NCBI GenBank assembly: GCA_014529385.2
Contig: CM043969.1
Location: forward strand, 25,067,946 to 25,131,945
From: Adiantum capillus-veneris
Taxonomy: Eukaryota; Streptophyta; Polypodiopsida; Polypodiales; Pteridaceae
Direction: 5' to 3'
Length of the DNA: 64,000 nucleotides
Positions 10,900-22,357 of this stretch are shown here, piece after piece; the first letter of the stretch is position 1, and each line of letters begins with the position of its first letter. The position numbers and the translations under genes were made by a program. The notes under the pieces were generated by a model. That model worked only from the letters and a program-made list of their open reading frames with translations, had not been told where the DNA came from and ran no database searches.

Positions 10900-12560
10900 T
10901 ATTTTTCATGTACTTTTTTGTAATGGATTAAGATTGTGGATACAAGGTCCACCACTTGTTCAAGCTAGATCTAAGAAAGTATATAAAATGAGTCTTCAAA
11001 CTAGTAAACCAAGGGAAGAGAGAAGCAGAGTCCATCACTTGTCCAAGCTCATGTCTAGACAACATAGAGAGATGCTAGGTCTACTAATTGTCTAATATAG
11101 TCGTGGATAAATGATAGAAGGTTGATCCACTTGTCCAACCTATCATCTCTAGTAAAATGGGAGGTTTGGCCTTAAGATTCACCATGTAACCAGCCTATAC
11201 TTCATTGTAATATGAAGAGTAAAAAAGCAAAGCTCCACCACTTGTCTAAGGTATTTCCAAAATCAACATGGGGAGAAGCAAGCTTCACCATTTGTCCAAG
11301 ATAGGTTCAATTAAAACATGGAAAACCTCATATATGTTGTACATGGAAGCTTTTTTCCAAGGTCCATCACTTGTCCAAGCTAGGATCCATTAAAACATGG
11401 ATAGAAACAAAGCTCCACCACTTGTCCAACCTTTAGAGCTGCAAAGTGTACCGGTTGTCTAAACTAAGCATGGGAAAATAATAGAAGGTCCACCACTTAT
11501 CCAATATATTATCTCTAATAGCTTGGGAGGTTTGGTCTCAAGATTTAGGAATTGGCTGACCTGTATTTCATTGTATTATGATGAATTTGGTTTTAAGGTC
11601 AACTACTTATCCAAGCTATAAGTTTATATCTTGAATGGTATTCCTTCCCATCACTTAGAAAACCAATGATATGTTGTACATGGGGGGGTTTGTTACAAGG
11701 TCCACCACTTGTCCAAGCTAGTTTCATTGAAACATGGATGAAGGCAAGCTTCACCATTTGTTAAAGCTAGACTCCATTGAAATCTAGAAAATCCATGCTA
11801 TGTTGTACATGGGGTTTTTGTTTTAAGGTCCAACACTTGTCCAAGCTAAGCTCCATTGAAACATGGAGAGGAGAAACACTCCACCACTCGTCCAAGCTAG
11901 GAAACATTGATAGTAGTTGGTTTAGTTTGAAGATCCACCACATGTCTAAGCTAACTCTATTGAAACATAGAGAGAAGCAAAGGTCCACCAATTGTCCAAG
12001 CTAGGCTCCATTGAAACGTGGACAGAAGCAAGCTCCACCATTTCTCCAGGATAGGCTTCATTGAAACATGGAGAGAATCAAAGGTCCACCATTTCTACAA
12101 GATAGGCTCCAGTTGTCCAACCTATAAGGTTATATCTTAAATGGTAATCTTTCTAATTACTTGGAATACCCATGATATGTTTTACATGGGGGTTTTGTTC
12201 CAAGGTCACCACTTGTCCAAGCTAACTCTATTGAAACATAGAGAGAAGCAAAGGTCCACCACTTGTCCAAGCTAGTCTCCATTGAAACAAGGAGAGAAGC
12301 AAGCTCCATCATTTCTCCAAGATAGGCTAGCTTGGATAAGTGCACCTTGAAACCAACCTTCCTATGAGGCAATAGAGCATATGCTACATATTTTATGTAT
12401 GCCCCATGCCTCAAATTAAGAAGTTCTAGATTAGAAGTGGACCTTTCTTGAATGTCACATGCAATAAAGTAAGGAAACATAGCCAAGTGGATTGTATTCC
12501 TCAATGGATCCTTGCTTTCACAAGTTGTGAACCTTGAGTTACTTTTACATTAACTTGGAC
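10900..12560 (+). repeat. Tandem/interspersed repeat field: CCACCACTTGTCCAAGCT units
   Basis: Dozens of imperfect copies of a unit roughly 45-100 bp long with core CCACCACTTGTCCAAGCTAG, followed by a segment like CTCCATTGAAACATGG and AGAGAAGCAA. A shorter subunit (CATTGAAACATGG) is itself near-palindromic. No ORF through it is convincing. It lies within remnant F, between its gag fragment and the end of E's LTR. Confidence 0.7.
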
Positions 12561-12832
12561 AAGTGGTGGACCTAGAAATCAAGATCTCCATGTTGAGATA
12601 AGTTGTAGGTAGGACAGTAGAACATAGACAATGATAATGGATGCAATATACTCGTCTCCTAATAATCCAATTGATTGAAACCATGGAATTTTATTTGTTT
12701 TCATTGTGTATTGTATGTGCATAAAGTGGAATGAGACCTTAAGAAAACTCAAATTTTTGACAAAATCTCGATATTTTGTACATGATATATTGAAAGTTGT
12801 CGAACTTGGGAATTGGGATTTTCCCACTTTAC

Positions 12833-13320
12833 CTAATGTGGTCTTCTTGAAGCAACCATAGTGTGGTGGATGGCTTCGGTGATAGTGCTAGGCCATTGTG
12901 AGTTGACATACTTGGCCATTTCTTCAGGTAATACCTCACAAAATTGTTGCTTTTGTTTGGCAAGGTCTATCCTTTGAAAGAATGTAGCTTTGAGATGTAA
13001 ATCCCAAAACTTGTCTACATATTTATGGATAGACTCGTTGAAGAGCAGCTTCAAGCTTTGCCATTTGGTAAGCACTTTGTCCCTTGCATCACTTGCAAGG
13101 AATTGCTTCATGATGGAAAATCATAGAGTTTTTCATGTCTTCGGGGCCTCACCGTTGCCACGAAGGCTTTCGCACCATTGACGAGCAGATTTTTGGAAGT
13201 GCATAGCTACATGGTGTAGCTTGGAGGACTCCGTGAAGCCCTTGTCTCCAAAGGCCACATTAAATTGTTGGATGAAGGCCAATACTTTGTCGGTGGCACC
13301 AAAGGTTCCATCTTAGGTGA
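12833..13320 (-). pseudogene. Retrotransposon gag fragment, remnant F
   Basis: On the minus strand the frame reads KVLAFIQQFNVAF, HHVAMHFQKSARQWCES, then after in-frame stops FLASDARDKVLTKW, YVDKFWDLHLKA, QKQQFCEVLPEEM and IHHTMVASR. This is the helical capsid pattern of plant LTR retrotransposon gag proteins (FWDLHLKA...KQQFC..LP is characteristic). It is broken by stops and has no start or downstream zinc knuckle. It lies ~1 kb inside the primer site at 14328, the correct order for an element on this strand. Confidence 0.7.
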
Positions 13321-14327
13321 GAAAAGAGATAATCTTTCCTCCCTCTTTGAATTTCTTGAGATTTTGGGACCTTTTCCATGCATGGTAAGTTTTGCGACGT
13401 CCTCTCCTCTCGTATTCTCTAGGAGAATAACTATTGCTTTCGTCAGAAGAGGAGGAAGGTAAAGAAGAAGGAGAAGAGGGTGACCTCTTTCTTTCCTTTT
13501 TCTTCCTTTGTTTCCTCTCTTCCCTTTTAGAATGATGAGGAGAAGGACTATGGGTTGACTGTTTCCTCTTGGGAGGAGTTCGTGTGATAGTCTAGACTAA
13601 TGTCTTTATGCAGCACATCTTTAGAGGAGCTTAGGGATTTTCTTCTTTCGAGTTCTTTGGATTCCTTCTCTCTTATGGGAGAGAGTCTTTCTTTGGGAGT
13701 CTCATCAAGAGGCCTCGTAAACTCTCCCTCCTCTTGGAGAGGAAGTGAAATCCCCTAAGCATGAAGTTCTTGGGTAAGTTCGGCTTGCAAAGTATGGTTG
13801 CCCATAGCTTGATGCAAGCTAGTAACAAGATAATTGATAACAATGGAGGCATCATCATTACCACCTTCATGTGCAAATCAAAGTTATCAATGTTCATTCT
13901 ACTCTCTTGGTTATTGTGTCAGCCATGCTAATTATACTTATGTGTTTACTTAGTGTATCCTTTGGCAATTCAAAACCTTAGTTGCTACTCCTCTTAGCCT
14001 TTGAAAATAAGTACTTAAGTATCTACACCCACAGCTTGGATTGGTCAATTGTAGAGAGTAGTGGATTGGGTCTAACATAGCATAATTGCCAAGGGATAGC
14101 TCCTTTTAGACTTGTTATGGCTCAATAATTGTAAAGCCGTAGGCAAGTCTAAAAGGACCCTGTTACTAAGACCAAAGCTCTTGAGGTGTGCACCATATCC
14201 CACAGAGTGGACTCAACAAAATCGATAATAGACCCCAATCCCACTTACCCTTATATAATTAACAAAATCAACCATTAAAAGGATACTTAAGGACCTCTCT
14301 TCTTAATCAAGAAAAGAGAAACCAAAT
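13321..14327 (-). other. Leader region of remnant F
   Basis: About 1 kb between the gag fragment and the primer binding site. Near 13450-13720 it has a purine/pyrimidine-skewed stretch that could encode a Lys/Glu/Arg-rich tail in several frames. No supported gene. Confidence 0.35.
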
Positions 14328-14339
14328 GCTTTGATACCA
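14328..14339 (-). other. Primer binding site, initiator Met tRNA type (F)
   Basis: On the minus strand the sequence reads TGGTATCAAAGC, the common plant initiator-Met primer site with one change (TGGTATCAGAGC), 1 nt inside the LTR end. Confidence 0.7.
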
Positions 14340-14340
14340 A

Positions 14341-15086
14341 TGTAATGGAAATGGCCTATGAACTTTGAGAATAGCGGAATTAAGAGAATTAGAGTGAGCA
14401 TTTTTGTGAGACTACTTTGAGAACATAGAGGGTGAATTTAATTGATGGTAGAAGCATGAACATAGTACTTATTTAACTTGGCATGAACAATACTTTTGTA
14501 AGAGAGAGAGTATTAGAGAACATGACAATAGTTGAGGAGTGGATTTACTTGGAGCCGTCGGTCCCCCCTCCAAAAGGCGTACTATTATAGATTCTCCCAT
14601 CAAGAGAGACTTGGTACAATAAAATCTTTGTGTTCCTTGTAACCTTGGTGATGCTATGAAGATGAAAAGCTTCATGCATCACGAGCATAACATAAACTCT
14701 GCTAAAAGAATTAGCTATCCCAAGCCTCAGTCCCAAGGCCTCAAACACCTTTGAAGGTAGAGAGAGCTAGCACGGAATGAGGGTATGGAAGAGGAAGAAG
14801 AATCATCCATAGGAGAAAGAAATAGTCTCTCAATTATCATCTCAGCATAGCATAATAAAAGAGTAATGAAGATGGAAAGCTTAAGCATTGAAGCATGGCT
14901 CTTGGTTGGATTTGCATTCCATAGCCAAGAGTGTTGGTGTAGGCTCTCCACTTCTCAACAAGCTTGGAGAAGGAGATGGATATCTTTCACTTTTTACTCC
15001 ACACAATGAGAGAATGTGTGTGTGTGTGTGGGAGTGTATACGGGTGAAAGCATGTATAGGTGGCCTGGAAAGTAATGTCAAGGACA
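14341..15086 (-). repeat. 5' LTR of remnant F (746 bp)
   Basis: On the minus strand it starts TGTCCTTGACATTAC and ends CCATTACA, immediately followed by the primer site. The right-hand flank is TTGCT (15087-15091), the presumed target duplicate. The matching 3' LTR is not in the window. The start position is inferred from TG/CA only. Confidence 0.5.
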
Positions 15087-15491
15087 TTGCTTTTTTGCGC
15101 TTAAAAGTGGGTGTTTTAAAAGTGCTTCAAATCTCAAAAAGAATATCACTCTCCTAAGGTACTTCAATTAAGTCTCCTAACGTACCACAATTAATGAGAC
15201 TAAATGTAATTTACTACTGAACGCTGGATTATTTTCCGCCGCTTCTTTCCCGCTACAACCTGTCTGAGCTTTCTTTGTCTCTGAGATCTCTCTTGGAGCT
15301 CTATCTAGCTCCTCTCTGTCTCTCTCTCACAGAGCTCTTGCCGAGCTTTCTGTATCACTCAGCCCCCCCTCTCTCTCTCTCTTTCTCTCTCTCTAAGCAT
15401 GGCTCCTCTTGTGTCTGAGCTCGCGCTCATCCCTCTCTCTCTCTCATGAACTCTATCTCTATAGGTTCCTCTTCTACTTGATGATTCTTGA

Positions 15492-15604
15492 GGTATGTAA
15501 ACACTTATTATGATTTGTTAGTATCTTGCTAATTAGTGCAAGAAGTGCCATGTATTAATTAAAAGTATAGCGTGTAGTTATGATTTGTATTGTATTTCTT
15601 GTAG
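15492..15604 (+). other. Probable 5'-UTR intron of the transposase gene
   Basis: A donor-like site (CTTGAG/GTATGT) and an acceptor-like site (TTTCTTGTAG/AG) bracket an AT-rich stretch just upstream of the proposed start at 15631. The upstream exon is CT-rich. Confidence 0.4.
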
Positions 15605-15630
15605 AGCAATCCATTGAAAGTAGTGCAACA

Positions 15631-18600
15631 ATGGAGCACAGTGAAGAACTTTCTATTAGCTCATCGTCATTGAGTAGAGAAGCTCAACTTCAGCGCAGAA
15701 AATTAATGAGGGAATATTGGGCTGCTCAGAAACGAAAGCAACGTAAGGCAACGGTCAACTTTGTGACGGAAAGCAATACGGGGGAGATGGATGAAAGAAA
15801 GAAACGAAGGATATATCAATCTATGGTACAACACTTTGATACGTTAACCGTGGGAATGGATGCAAGTGGTAGGAAGGAAATCTTTGATGAACTTCTTCAA
15901 CATCCTTGCTTCCTTACTATGTAGAGTAAATCCAAAGAGTTGGAAGCAATTATGCTGAGAAACATCCGCAACACTTTGAATCATGTGAAGGTCCCAAGAT
16001 CTTCAGACGAGTTTTTTGTGAAGAAATCAGCAATGATGATGTTGGTGAATGGTGGAAGCAAGGAGCAAAACACTGACATGAGCATACTGCAAGCTGCCAA
16101 GCTTATGGGGATCCACAAAAGAAACTTATATTCAGCCAAACATCACTTAATAGTGTCAAGTGAATCCGATGGTTCGTTCCTTGCATCTGCATGTCATAGA
16201 GATGATGCACGGAGAACTCACATCACTCAAACTGTTAAAAACATAGTCTTTCAATTTTGGACGGATGAGACGAGGGTGTCCCCCAACAAGAAAGATGTTT
16301 GCAGTAAGAGACTAGCTAGATGTTCATATGTAAAGCATCCAATCCACCTTCTTGAGGAGCCTCAGGTAATTGATATATTTTTTTAGGACTTTTTATTGGT
16401 GCTACAACTCATATTCCTGCTACAACATTATGTTTCTATACCACTTTTTATTGGTGCTACAACTCATTACTGCCACAACATTATGTTTCTATACTTCTTT
16501 TTATTAGTGCTACAACTTGTTTTGGTGTTTTGCACCACTTTCTAGTGGTGCTGCAACATTAAAAAGTGGTGAAACATTACTATACTGGTCTCTAATTGTA
16601 TCTGAACCACTTCTAAAATTTTATCAATAGTTCTAAATGTTTTTGAAGCACTTTTACTTGTGTTTCCACACCACTTTTTAGTGTGTTTGAACCAGTTTTA
16701 ATGTTTTGCAGCAGGTTTTAATGTTTAAGAAACAGTTTTTACTAGAAATGCACCAACGCTTCACCGTAAACCCTACAAAGTGGTGTTCACCCACTAAAAA
16801 GTCTTGTTTACCCAATGCTAATAGACGTGTTTTACAATCTCGTAGGGGTGTTACAGGTGCAAACGTTTTTGGTGGTGCAGCTCACTTTTTCCAAGTGATG
16901 TAGCAGCTTTTAGTCATGGTGCAACAGTTATAGTAGTGCCATAGACTTTTTACTGCTCCTGCACGAATGGTGCCCACCACCTTATGATGGTAACCAAAAC
17001 CATATTAGTGGAGTTTGAACACATTTTGTTAGTAAACACTTACAAGTGCTGTCACACCACAATGAAGCGGTGCACACAACACTTACACGTGTAAAAACCA
17101 CTTTCACGTGGTGTCTATCTGCATTCAAGTGGTGAGAAGCCACTTTCATGTGCTAAGTAACTACGTCAGTCCATCACTCCATGCAAGTGGTGAGGCACCA
17201 CTCCCAAGTGGTGTGACACCACTTTCAAGTAGTAACTAAAACCTTATCACTGCACTCAAGTGGAAAGTTCCCACTTTCAAGTGGCCAGACACCGCATTCA
17301 AGTGACAAGAAAACACGTTAAAGTGGTGACTGCCCACTTTGAACTAGTTTCTCACTACTCTCAAGTGGTCATCAAGTGGTGAGACACCCCTTTCATGTGC
17401 AAAGTACTATGTTAGTCATCACTCCATGCAAGTGGTGAGACACCACTTTCAAGTGGCTAAACACCGCATTCCAATGACTTGAATCCGCGTTCAAGTGGTG
17501 ACTGCCCACTTTGAACTAATTGCTCACCATTCTCAACTGGTCATCAAGTGGTGAGATACCACTTTCAAGTGATAGCTTAAACCTGGTCACTGCAATCAAG
17601 CGGCAAGCTCCCGCTTTCAAGTGGCCAGACACCGCATGCAAGTGACCAGAATCAGCGTTCAAGTGGTGACTGCCCACTTTGAAGTAGTTGCTCACTAGTT
17701 TCAAGTGGTCGTTAAGTGGTGAGACACCACTTTCATGTGCTAAATCACTACGTCAATCATCACTCCATGCAAGTGATGAGGCACCACTCCCAAGTGGCAA
17801 GACACCACTTTCAAGTGGTAGCTAAAACCTTGTCACTGCAACAATCAAGCGGCAAGTTCCCGCTTTCAAGTGGCCAGAAACCGCATTCAAGTGACCAGAA
17901 TCCGTGTTCAAGTGGTGACTGCCCACTTTGAAGTAGTTGCTCACCACTCTCAAGTGGTCATGAAGCTCTTTTCACAAGAGCTCCTCCACTTCCAAGTTGT
18001 GTTGGACCACTATCTAGTTCTGATGTTGGTCTGTCGCCTAGTATTTTGTCCCTCCCAGCTACTTTTTAAGTGCTAGATTTTAATTGGTGACTGGCCACTT
18101 TGAACTAGTCGCTCACCACTCTAAAGTGGTCATCAAACACTTTTCACATGAGCTCCTCCACTTTCAAGTTGTGTTGGACTACTATCTAGTGCTAATGCTG
18201 GTCTGTCGCCGAGTATTTTGTCCCTCCCAGCTACTTTTTAAGTGATAGTTTTGAACTTCCCCAGAACTTTCATGTCCTTACTCACCACTTTTTAATCGTT
18301 TCCCACCATATTCAAGCAGTGCACATCATTTTTTATTGGCGGTTCATCACCGTCAAGTGGTTTGAATTCACTTTTAAGTCATGCCAAACCACTTTTTAGT
18401 TACGCTGAATGCGGTTTCTCACCACTATTAAGTTGTCCTCACACAACCTCTTAATATTCTACCTTTTTGTATGGTTACTAGTTTCTACACTAATTTGTAT
18501 TTGTGGTGCATTATTTTCACAGCAGGTAAAACAATACTACTGAATGTATCATTACTACTTTTTAGTGGTGCCCACCAGTTTTTAGTGATATAGAATCACT

Positions 18601-20561
18601 TTTTAATGTTTTGAAACAATTTAACTAGTTTTGAATACTAAGTTTATTTTTAACATTTGTATACATGTATATTGCAGGTGGAGCTTTATTTAAGATTCAA
18701 GACAAAGTATGCAGATATTCAGATTTTGCAACGTTGCTTCGAGTCTATGAAACCGTTCTTTGTCCGAAAATTGAGGGATCGCTACACCTGCTGTTGTATT
18801 GTGCATGTACAAATGATTTTCCTTAAAGAGGCAGTAAATCACATGCGGACTCGAAGTTTTGATCTTCATGGTTCTTGCTGCATGTGCAGCTGCCCTATAT
18901 GCCTTCATCATGATGAAGTTGTCAACCATGGATGTCTTGCATACAAAAATGCAAGTATGAGTACCACTTCACTGTTGGAGTCTATACTCTGCCCTATACT
19001 TGCAGAACATAGTTTCCATAGCTACCAATGCTTAATGGGAACATGAAATGCATGCGGTGTAGGTAATATTCAGATCTGTCCAAGAGAAGAAGTTGAGCAA
19101 AGTAAGCAAGTATCTGTGAAGTTTTTTGGAAATATAGTGGGTGCTACTAGATTAAACAATGAAGCTAGAAAGAGCACTGTGAAAGACATTGTCCACAAGA
19201 AAATGCTGCCTAGAGAACTTTTGCGAGTGTACCAAGACCACTTGAAGAAATATGTCAATCACAATTTTATATTTAGGTGGCAAGCACAACAGTTCAAGGA
19301 CTGCATTTCTTTGTTTCCAGATGATGTGGTTGTCTCCGTCGTTGACTTTGCAGAGAACTACTCCTTCAAGGAGCAAAATGAGATCCAGACAATGCATTGG
19401 TACACTAAGCAGGTCACTATCTTTGTCCTAATTACTTATTTCCGCATCGCATCAGGTGTAATAAAGAAGACCATGCACTTTTCTGTCTCAGATGATAAAC
19501 AACATGACACCTTATTTGTGCAGCATTCTTTTCTCTTACATGCTCAATGGTTGAGAAATCAAGGGCTAAGCTTTAAAAAACATTGAGTTTGGTTAGATGG
19601 CGCAGCTTCACAATTTAAAGCAAAGCGACTGTTTTACTTTGTTGCTAGATATTGGAGCTTTACTGGCATGGAAATGAATTGGATTTTTTTTTGCTCAAGA
19701 CATGGAAAGGGGGAACATGATGGGGCTGGGGCTGTCATTAAAAGGGCTCTAACTCATGAGAAATTGAAGCAAAATAGCGTGTGGTTGACTTGTGCAGTTG
19801 AAGTTGTCTCTTTTTTGAAAATGCATCTCAGTACTGGAGCAACTGCTATGTATGACAAGCAAAAGAGGGAGGTCAGTAGGGTGTTCTGGGAGGTCAAGCT
19901 AGGCGATGTTCAGTGATCCCATCAATGGGATTGCAAACCATTGAAGGTCTCAAGAGCAATGCACTGTGTGAATGGGTATTCTGAGAACAACACTTGTGCA
20001 TTGCGATCAAAACGGTTGTCATGATTTTGTTTTCCTTGCAGGCTTGGACATTGGAGAAAGTGTATGAATAGATCACATGTGGAGACGTGGCAATATCACA
20101 CTTTGGAGCCACTTGCTAATGATTCCCAGTCATACGGAGACTCAGATGATGAGGAGTTCCATGGTGCCACTTATGCAGGTCATTATGACTCCTTAAACGA
20201 TGCTCTCACACCTGGAGACAATTTTGCTATCACTTCTGAAGAGAATAATGAGGAGGCTGTTGACTTCTACATTTTGAAGTGTGTAGTAGCTAAGGGCCTA
20301 ACAACTAACGAGCAAATTGATGCATGGGGCAACAAGATAGAGAAGCATACTTATATGGTCACGGGCCATTGGTATAAATCCCTACAAGCAAACTTGTATG
20401 ACCTGCGGGATAACAAGCCAATAGTTTTCATATATTCCCACTTGATAAGGGCAATAAAGTTCCCTATGGAGCCTGTAGTGTTCGATGGCATAGGAGAAGT
20501 GTTCGAACTTTCCAATGAAAACCATGAGGCAATATACAATAGCATGCCCTTTGAATTGTAA
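15631..20561 (+). pseudogene. DDE-type transposase of the TTAA element, one intron, five stops
   Basis: Exon 1 runs from 15631 to 16365, exon 2 from 18678 to 20561, joined in phase 0 by a GT-AG intron (CTCAG/GTAATT ... ATTGCAG/GTGGAG). The start is ATG GAG CAC. The frame is uninterrupted by indels but has stops at 15922, 19044, 19584, 19914 and 20020. Exon 1 is a helical N-terminal part. Exon 2 has a Cys/His cluster (CMCSCPICLHHDEVVNHGC) and the catalytic core: VVSVVDFAENYSF, then VWLDGAASQFK, then HGKGEHDGAGAVIKR, giving candidate acidic residues D, D and E/D. The C-terminus NFAITSEENNE...VDFYILKC...PMEPV...AIYNSMPF matches a transposase family I remember from seed-free plants. The function would be cut-and-paste transposition at TTAA. 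Confidence 0.7.
16366..18677 (+). repeat. 2.3-kb intron filled with ACCACTT/AAGTGGT motifs
   Basis: The intron of the transposase gene is almost entirely degenerate copies of AAGTGGT and its complement, often as palindromes such as ACCACTTTCAAGTGGT. Around 17100-18150 they form higher-order tandem units of about 100-250 bp (for example GCAAGCTCCCGCTTTCAAGT). The heptamer's AAGTG equals the first five bases of both transposon ends. No coding signal is seen. Confidence 0.75.
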
Positions 20562-21090
20562 ATCAAATATGATTTTATATCATCTAGTGAAAGATTGAAC
20601 AAGATGGAATTGGTGTAAACGTATGATGGAATTGACATGTTGGTTTTTGAGAATGCTTCACCACTCCCCCCCCCCCCCCCCAAACATCACCACTAAAAAG
20701 TGTTGCAGTTTCAGAAAAACTCAATAAAAATTTACCACTTTTTAGTGGTACTAAAGTGGTTTAGTACCACTAAAAAGTGGTTTAGCACCGCTAAAAAGTG
20801 GTTAAGAATGCTTCACCACTCCCCCCAAACATCACCATTAAATGGTGTTGCAGTTCCAGAAAAACTGTTGCAATAACATAATAAAAATTTAACCACGTTT
20901 TAGGGGTTTAGCACCACTAAAAGTGGTTCTGAGACATTCAGAAGTGTAGACATGTATAGTGCAGAGACAGTAAAGTGCCAGAACTTCTGTATATTACAAA
21001 AAGTATATTACAACAATTATCCAGAAACGTCTACGTATCCACCAAGAATGTACAATATATAATGTTTTTGGCACTTTCGGATGTACAATC
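20562..21090. repeat. Intergenic AAGTGGT field with C-homopolymers
   Basis: The gap between the convergent transposase and phosphatase genes. It holds several ACCACTTTTTAGTGGT-like palindromes and two copies of a segment containing a poly-C run (about 17 C near 20665 and 6 C near 20821) followed by AAACATCACC. No ORF. Confidence 0.6.
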
Positions 21091-21981
21091 TCATTCATCT
21101 CCGTTTATAACAAAGTGCTCAAGGACTAGACTCGAAATTTCATCTTTGGGATTGCTGATGGGGTTTGCCTTTGTATACTCCAGGGTATTGGGGGTTAGTG
21201 CCCATCTGCACAGCCATGGAAACAGTGTGCGCGTGAGGTAATCAGGGTCTTGTTCTTCATCAAGAGGATCAAAGGTGGTTGGACATATACAGTTGTCCCA
21301 GACATTGCGCATATTTTTATATCTAGAGTCATCTACCAGCAATGTCCAAGAGGACTCATATTTTGGAAACTTGTTCCAGACATGGTAAAGGGGCTTGAAA
21401 GACACAGGTTCACCTGCAAGGTCTCTTGGAGCTCCAACAATCTCTTCAAAATACGACCACTTTTCACATTGCCAGTTTGAGAAGAGATCCCTAAAGTAAT
21501 AAGTCCTATGTTCCCATATGTCTGGCCAACATGTACTAAGAATATGCTCAATGTTAGCAGCAGTACAAGTGATCCAAATCATTGCATCTGCTATTTGCCT
21601 CAAATCCCAAACAAATTGCTCAACATCTCTACGGTAGTAGATCCACAACTTCTCGTCCACTCTTTTTAGTTTAACTCTGTCGGAAGCTGGACGTGGAGGG
21701 TGTTTAAGTTGTCCAGTCTTTGGATCACGTTTGGTTACATCTCGTTTCACGAATAGTCCATCGAGATCAAGGATGATGAGCTTTTTGATCTTGCAGAAAT
21801 TCGAAACAAGATATCCCCATCCAGGGCAGTTTGGAGAAATCTCCTCAATTTCGGGGCAAACTGCTGGTTCCTGGTCTTCCTCTACTTTATCTGGTGTTAC
21901 ATCTGCATCCTACTTTGCTGCTATGTCTTCAACCTTCTCATCTGGTTCTTGAACATCTCCAATCCAGCTAAGTTCTGCCAT
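21091..21981 (-). pseudogene. FCP1/NIF-like HAD phosphatase carried by the transposon
   Basis: A 296-codon frame from ATG GCA GAA (21981) to the stop at 21091, with one in-frame TAG at 21910-21912 after 23 codons. The remaining frame is intact. HAD motif I is LIILDLDGLFV (DxDG, nucleophile Asp). The capping region has KLWIYYRRDVEQF and MIWITCT (motif II-like Thr/Ser). The C-terminal motif LVDDSRYKN is the FCP1/SCP DD motif, followed by P.TFDPLDEEQDPDYL. This is the architecture of plant FCP1-homology proteins (CTD-phosphatase-like). A role in transposition or in host transcription is inference. It runs convergent to the transposase and downstream of the RING gene. Confidence 0.75.
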
Positions 21982-22357
21982 AGACAAGTACCATGCCTTA
22001 AAAAACTCAATTAGACTGACATATTAACCTTTTCAAAATATAGTTGAAAAGTATACCTTCCAGGCTATTGATTTCCATTTCATTAATTTCCTGAACTTCT
22101 ATGGCAACAGTCCACTTGGTAGGTGATACTGGAGAAAAAATAAGCTCTACTTGAAGATGCTCATGATGATGTTGGAAAGAACAATACGAGTACAATAAAT
22201 AGACAATCAATGAACAATATGAGGACAATAAATAGACAATCAATGAGCAATAAACAACTAGTGAACGAAAAATAAAGCCGTCGTTTCATTATCATCAAAA
22301 TGAGGGTACAAAGACAAAATTACAAAGAGGCTACAAAGCACAAAAGGTTAATAGGGG
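21982..22357. other. Gap between the two minus-strand genes of the transposon
   Basis: About 375 bp, AT-rich. It contains a short direct repeat (CAATGAACAATATGAGGACAATAAATAG region, near 22190-22250). It probably holds the terminator of the upstream gene and the promoter of the phosphatase gene. No ORF. Confidence 0.35.

Noticed and set aside
16900-18150. A CRISPR-like or satellite array in the spaced AAGTGGT repeats
   Set aside because: Spacing is irregular, units are degenerate and the field lies inside a plant-type intron; it is a transposon-internal repeat.
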